A stretch of DNA of 64,000 bases from an uncultured Sediminibacterium sp. (lineage in GTDB: Bacteria; Bacteroidota; Bacteroidia; Chitinophagales; Chitinophagaceae): NCBI RefSeq assembly GCF_946481145.1, contig NZ_CAMLMJ010000003.1, forward strand, positions 1 to 64,000, written 5' to 3'. Shown piece after piece: positions 60,156-64,000 of the stretch. The position numbers and the translations under genes were made by a program. Each line of letters opens with the position of its first letter. Position 1 is the first letter of the stretch. The notes under the pieces were generated by a model that worked only from the letters and a program-made list of their open reading frames with translations, searched no databases and was not told the origin of the DNA.

Positions 60156-60596
60156 TTATGGTTGTCCTTTATGTCTTGGATCAAAATCAACCATCCATTC
60201 TATACCAAATTTATCCCTGAACATACCGAAATAGGAGCCCCATGGACTATCTGCTATGGGCATTTCTACTTCTCCACCCTGCGAGAGACCGGTGAATAGT
60301 TTATCAGCTTCTTCTTTACTTTCAGTACCAATCGAAATCTTACTTCGCGTTTCTCTTTCGTTGTGTTTGCCCATTTGTTCGGGGGTGTCGCTACCCATTA
60401 GTACATTGTGTTTGCCGATGGGCAGGGATACGTGCATAATTTTGTCGGCTTCTTTTTCATTGTTAGGGGCACCTTCAAAATGCATGTCTTTAAAACGTAT
60501 GAGTGTAACAAATTCACCACCAAATACTGATTTGTAAAAGGTAAATGCTTCTTCCGCATTTCCATTAAAATGGAGGTAAGGGTTAATGCAAGCCAT
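60156..60596 (-). CDS. VOC-fold protein, PhnB-like
   Basis: A 146-residue cytoplasmic VOC protein of the PhnB/YjdN type: INPYLHFNGNAEEAFTFYKSVFGGEF, MHVSLPIGKHNVLMGSDTPE, GGEVEMPIADSPWGSYFGMFRDKFGIEWMVDFD. The family is widespread and mostly uncharacterised; some relatives bind metals or antibiotics. It is a single domain with an ATG start at 60596. Confidence 0.88.
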   Translation of the reverse strand: MACINPYLHFNGNAEEAFTFYKSVFGGEFVTLIRFKDMHFEGAPNNEKEADKIMHVSLPIGKHNVLMGSDTPEQMGKHNERETRSKISIGTESKEEADKLFTGLSQGGEVEMPIADSPWGSYFGMFRDKFGIEWMVDFDPRHKGQP

Positions 60597-60853
60597 AATT
60601 GGTTATTTTAGGTTTTCTAATATACTTTTTGTTTGGCGATATTTCTATGATCTGATCCTGTTTTTCAATGCATTCTAAACCCATTTCACTAATCCGGTTG
60701 TAAGGGTAGCAGTTATCATTGATTTTCAATATCCAAACTTACTGCTTCGAAAACCTTATGGGAGGTAGTATCACGACAAAAAAGAGGTTTATTATGCCAA
60801 AGCTGTAGGTTATAACGAGTGACGTGTTTTGCTCTATCTCTTTAGCTACATAC

Positions 60854-61216
60854 TTACCATTCCTGAAAACGAATACCTAACTGATTATCTGCAATGGCAA
60901 ATTCTTTAGCGCCCCAGGGCCTGAGGGTAACTTTATTAAGATTGGGATGTAGCAGATGTGGGTTTGTTGAAGAAATGTGCGCATAAACTTCTTCAATATT
61001 ATCTGTTACAAGCCTAAGTTCGGGGTTATGTTCTTTAGCCAATTGTTCATCCTGAAAAAGCATTAATCCGATATCGCCCTTTTTTAGTACACAATAAGGT
61101 TGTCCGGTATGCAGTTCCTTGTGTACAATAGTAAACTGAAGGCAGTCAACAAAAAGTGCAAGTCCGTCTGAAAGGTTAGCGTAAAATACACTCGGTACTA
61201 ATTTTGTGAAATGCAT
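60854..61216 (-). CDS. VOC-family (glyoxalase/bleomycin-resistance-type) protein
   Basis: A 120-residue VOC domain: FTKLVPSVFYANLSDGLALFVDCLQFTIVHKE, CVLKKGDIGLMLFQDEQLAKEHNPELRLVTDNIEEVYAHI, RPWGAKEFAIADNQLGIRFQEW. ATG 61216 fits the domain start; a frame extension to 61300 shows no homology. Third VOC gene in 1.8 kb, not close enough to the others to be a certain operon. Confidence 0.82.
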   Translation of the reverse strand: MHFTKLVPSVFYANLSDGLALFVDCLQFTIVHKELHTGQPYCVLKKGDIGLMLFQDEQLAKEHNPELRLVTDNIEEVYAHISSTNPHLLHPNLNKVTLRPWGAKEFAIADNQLGIRFQEW

Positions 61217-61371
61217 GGGAGTTTCTTTTGATTTACTTGTTGCACTTAGGCTTGTATGTAAATTACGAAAATCGCGCCGGACTGAACCGTCTATATTCAA
61301 TAAAATACAGTAATGGATTTACACATTGCCGAATATTTTCAATGAATATATTATGGGGAGGATGTCACGCT

Positions 61372-61408
61372 GGATTATCATGATAAATCTTGATAATTAT
61401 GATAATCC
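61372..61408. repeat. Dispersed palindrome, second copy
   Basis: GGATTATCAT (61372-61381) pairs with ATGATAATCC (61399-61408) and is followed by GTGTGCT, the same edges as the 1-54 palindrome (AATCC then GTGTTCC). It lies in the 337-base divergent gap between a VOC gene and the S9 peptidase; nothing else in that gap looks like a gene. Confidence 0.8.
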
Positions 61409-61553
61409 GTGTGCTATTTATACACTATGATCATCCCGTTTCGACAATCTTCAAACCATCAGAAAGGCTTTTCACCGACCATGGAGCTTGCTACCGCTAT
61501 TTTAGTTTATATTGGTATTTTTATTTTCAATTCCTCAACCACATTTTTATCAC

Positions 61554-63887
61554 ATGAGAAAGTATGTATATACTATCGCAGCCATAACTTTTACCATGGC
61601 TGTGCATGCGCAAAACACTGCGCTTACTGCTAAAGATTATGAGCGTGCTGAAAAGTTCATGAGTTATAACACGGAGCCTTTTATTGATGCAGGAACAGTG
61701 CGTCCGAACTGGCTACCCAACGATCGTTTCTGGTACCTCTCTGTTACTGCAAAGCAAAGCACATTTATGCTGGTAGACCCGGCAAAGAAAACCCGTGCTG
61801 CTGCTTTCGATCACCAGAAGCTGGCAGAGGCACTATCAACTGTCAGTGGTACCAAATATGATGCTGCTAAACTTCCTTTCCAAACCATCAATTTTTCAGA
61901 TGATGGCAAATCGATATCTTTTGCCGTAGCTGGAAAAAGATGGAAATATAACCTGCAGGCTGGAACAATTGCTGCAGATGATTCAGCACCAGCTAATGCC
62001 GCCCCTGCTGAAAATCAGGGCAGAGGTGGTGGAAACCGTGGCTTTGGTGGGGGTAATGAAGTGATGTCGCCAGATGGTAAAAAGGCAGTATTTATCAAAG
62101 ACTGGAATTTATGGATGCGCGATGTGGCTACCAGTAAGCAAACACAGCTAACTACAGATGGCGAAAAAGATTTCGGTTATGCAACTGATAATGCTGGATG
62201 GAAGTCGAGTGATAGAGCAATTGTGCGCTGGTCGCCCGATTCAAAGAAGATTGCCACATTTAAACAGGATCAGCGTAATGTGAGTGATATGTATCTGGTA
62301 ACTACCAATGTCGGCAAACCAACCTTACGTGCCTGGAAATACCCTTTACCTGGTGATAAAGAAATAGCCATGTTACATCGGGTAATCATTGATATTGATG
62401 CTGCTAAAGTAATCAAGCTGCAAGTGGCCCCAGACCCGCACAGGTCATCACTAAGCGATGATATCACCAGCGGAGGATTTTTGGGTGATGTAGATTGGAA
62501 CGAAGATGCAAGCCAACTCGCTTTTCTTTCTACCTCACGCGATCATAAACAATCTAAACTTCGTATTGCAGATGCGGCTACAGGTGCTGTTCGTGAAGTA
62601 TTTGAAGAAACAGTGGCCACACAATTCGAATCAGGAAGAGGTGCCATCAACTGGCGTTATCTCGCAAAGTCAAATGAAATACTCTGGTATTCTGAGCGCG
62701 ACGACTGGGGGCATATGTACCTGTATGATGCTACAACCGGTAAGTTGAAAAACCAGATCACCAAAGGCAATTGGGTAGTAAGCAGATTGATTAAAGTGGA
62801 TGAGCAAAACCGTTTATTATATTTTACAGCAACTGGTCACCAGTCTAATCCTTATTTTTCTGAATTATACAAAATCGGATTTGATGGGAAGAATCTAACC
62901 CTGCTTACACCTGGAGAAGGTACACACCAGGCAAGTTTTTCTCCATCTGGCAATTATATCATTGATACTTATTCAAAGCCTGATGTACCACCGGTTACAC
63001 AGTTGTGCGACCTGAATGGTAAACTTATCACTACACTGGAAAAAGCTGATGTGTCGAGATTAGTGGCTACAGGCTGGAAACCACCAATACCTTTTACGGT
63101 TAAAGCGCATGATGGTAAAACGGATATTTATGGATTGGCATTTACACCAACCAAAATGGACCCCAATAAAAAATATCCGGTGATTGATTATATCTATCCT
63201 GGTCCGCAGGGTGGTAGTGTTGGTAGTTGGGGCTTTACTGCATCGCGTGGTGATCACCAGGCCCTGGCTGAATTAGGATTTATTGTGGTAATGGTAGAAG
63301 GTACCAGTAACCCTAACCGTTCTAAAAGTTACCATGATATGAATTATGGTAATATGGGTGAGAATACATTACCTGATCAGATCACAACCATCAGACAGTT
63401 GTCGCAGCGATATCCGATAGATACAAATCGTGTAGGCATATGGGGACATTCAGGTGGTGGTTTTGCAACTGCTGCAGCCATGTTCCGTTTCCCTGATTTT
63501 TTCAAAGTAGGTATTTCCGAATCTGGTAACCATGATAACAGGAATTATGAAGATGATTGGGGTGAGCGTTATAATGGTTTGGTAGAAAATTCAAATTATG
63601 AAGCGCAGGCCAACCAGACCATCGCCAAAAACCTGAAAGGAAAATTAATGCTGGCGCATGGTATGATGGATAATAATGTACCTCCGTATAATACCTTACT
63701 GGTGGTAGAAGCATTGCAAAAAGCCAACAAGAGTTTTGACCTAATTTTATTTCCCAACAGTGCCCATGGTTATGGTCAATACGGTCCTTATATGATGCGT
63801 CGCCGCTGGGATTATTTTGTGCGACATCTGTTAGGGGTGGAGCCGCCAATTGATTATCAGTTGAGGCAGCCAACAGCGCCACGTTAA
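61554..63887 (+). CDS. S9-family (prolyl oligopeptidase / dipeptidyl-peptidase IV-type) serine peptidase
   Basis: A 777-residue exported peptidase. Signal peptide TIAAITFTMAVHAQ, beta-propeller N-terminal domain (about 30-510, with WSPDSKKIATFKQDQRNVSDMYLV, DPHRSSLSDDIT and FSPSGNYIIDTYSKPD), an unusual Gly/Arg-rich insert near 165-180, and an alpha/beta-hydrolase domain with WGHSGGGFATA (Ser near 632), MMDNNVPPYNT (Asp near 705) and NSAHGYGQYGPYM (His near 737). It cleaves peptides, probably X-Pro dipeptides, in the periplasm. ATG 61554 starts the signal peptide. Followed by the terminator 63908-63935. Confidence 0.93.
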   Translation: MRKYVYTIAAITFTMAVHAQNTALTAKDYERAEKFMSYNTEPFIDAGTVRPNWLPNDRFWYLSVTAKQSTFMLVDPAKKTRAAAFDHQKLAEALSTVSGTKYDAAKLPFQTINFSDDGKSISFAVAGKRWKYNLQAGTIAADDSAPANAAPAENQGRGGGNRGFGGGNEVMSPDGKKAVFIKDWNLWMRDVATSKQTQLTTDGEKDFGYATDNAGWKSSDRAIVRWSPDSKKIATFKQDQRNVSDMYLVTTNVGKPTLRAWKYPLPGDKEIAMLHRVIIDIDAAKVIKLQVAPDPHRSSLSDDITSGGFLGDVDWNEDASQLAFLSTSRDHKQSKLRIADAATGAVREVFEETVATQFESGRGAINWRYLAKSNEILWYSERDDWGHMYLYDATTGKLKNQITKGNWVVSRLIKVDEQNRLLYFTATGHQSNPYFSELYKIGFDGKNLTLLTPGEGTHQASFSPSGNYIIDTYSKPDVPPVTQLCDLNGKLITTLEKADVSRLVATGWKPPIPFTVKAHDGKTDIYGLAFTPTKMDPNKKYPVIDYIYPGPQGGSVGSWGFTASRGDHQALAELGFIVVMVEGTSNPNRSKSYHDMNYGNMGENTLPDQITTIRQLSQRYPIDTNRVGIWGHSGGGFATAAAMFRFPDFFKVGISESGNHDNRNYEDDWGERYNGLVENSNYEAQANQTIAKNLKGKLMLAHGMMDNNVPPYNTLLVVEALQKANKSFDLILFPNSAHGYGQYGPYMMRRRWDYFVRHLLGVEPPIDYQLRQPTAPR

Positions 63888-63907
63888 TAAGCTTTGGATG
63901 ATAAAAA

Positions 63908-63935
63908 AGCCAATATTACGAAAGTAGTATTGGCT
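63908..63935 (+). terminator. Intrinsic terminator after the S9 peptidase gene
   Basis: AGCCAATA pairs with TATTGGCT, continuing through a T-G mismatch to TAC/GTA around a GAAA tetraloop, followed by T6. The A-run on the left makes it usable from the other strand too. Confidence 0.92.
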
Positions 63936-64000
63936 TTTTTGTTCTCTGCATCTCCCGCTATTACCGCTGGTAAAAGCACGTGGGCTATGCGGCGGGTCTG

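Overview
The window looks like chromosome from a member of the Bacteroidota, most likely the Chitinophagaceae. Evidence: TAnnTTTG -7 promoter boxes in place of E. coli-type promoters, SusC/SusD proteins, ExbB-ExbD-ExbD-TonB-TonB, DUF4097 proteins behind an ECF sigma factor, FG-GAP/UnbV lipoproteins, and many A+T-rich intergenic word repeats. No species can be named from this alone.

Layout. 0.2-6.0 kb: glycyl-tRNA synthetase, a four-helix-bundle gene framed by a perfect 22-bp inverted repeat, a ferredoxin-NADP reductase-like protein, a nested-repeat (MITE-like) intergenic element and a large exported zinc metalloprotease. 6.3-10.5 kb: energy-transduction operon exbB-exbD-exbD-tonB plus a second tonB. 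10.6-14.1 kb: mnmE, an autoinhibited Fic protein and a VapBC-like toxin-antitoxin pair. 14.3-19.1 kb, minus strand: an RNA-repair locus in the order membrane AAA ATPase, tRNA-like non-coding RNA, SPFH/Band-7 protein, RtcB RNA ligase, preceded by two tiny ORFs that each end in an intrinsic terminator. 19.3-20.8 kb: glpK. 21-27 kb: two exported proteins and an ECF sigma / HEAT anti-sigma / DUF4097 operon. 27-30 kb: DUF1080 protein plus Gfo/Idh/MocA oxidoreductase (probably 3-keto-sugar chemistry). 30-54 kb: LacI regulator, SusC/SusD, three giant FG-GAP/UnbV lipoproteins, two vanadium-haloperoxidase/PAP2-like lipoproteins, a secreted GH65 enzyme and an outer-membrane protein. 54-58.6 kb: amylosucrase, PfkB sugar kinase and GPH/SLC45-type transporter, a sucrose pathway. 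58.8-64 kb: small membrane protein, lipoprotein, three VOC-fold proteins and an S9 peptidase.

The most interesting object is the minus-strand RNA at about 17172-17475. It contains two tRNA 'top halves' in circularly permuted order: T-arm, acceptor 3' strand, a three-base loop, acceptor 5' strand, D-arm. Each has a perfect 7-bp acceptor helix closed by a triloop where discriminator and CCA would be. The second continues into an intact Asn-type (GUU) anticodon arm and a possible pseudoknot. The RNA lies inside the AAA-SPFH-RtcB gene set and could be a sensor, decoy or guide for tRNA repair. A tRNA-like RNA associated with Band-7/SPFH RNA-repair modules has, as I recall, been proposed from comparative genomics; the permuted double form is what I read here.

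A second theme is the intergenic word repeats. At least eight loci carry short words repeated in tandem and again in inverted orientation, often starting at a stop codon; a tandem run of one such word lies inside the mnmE reading frame.
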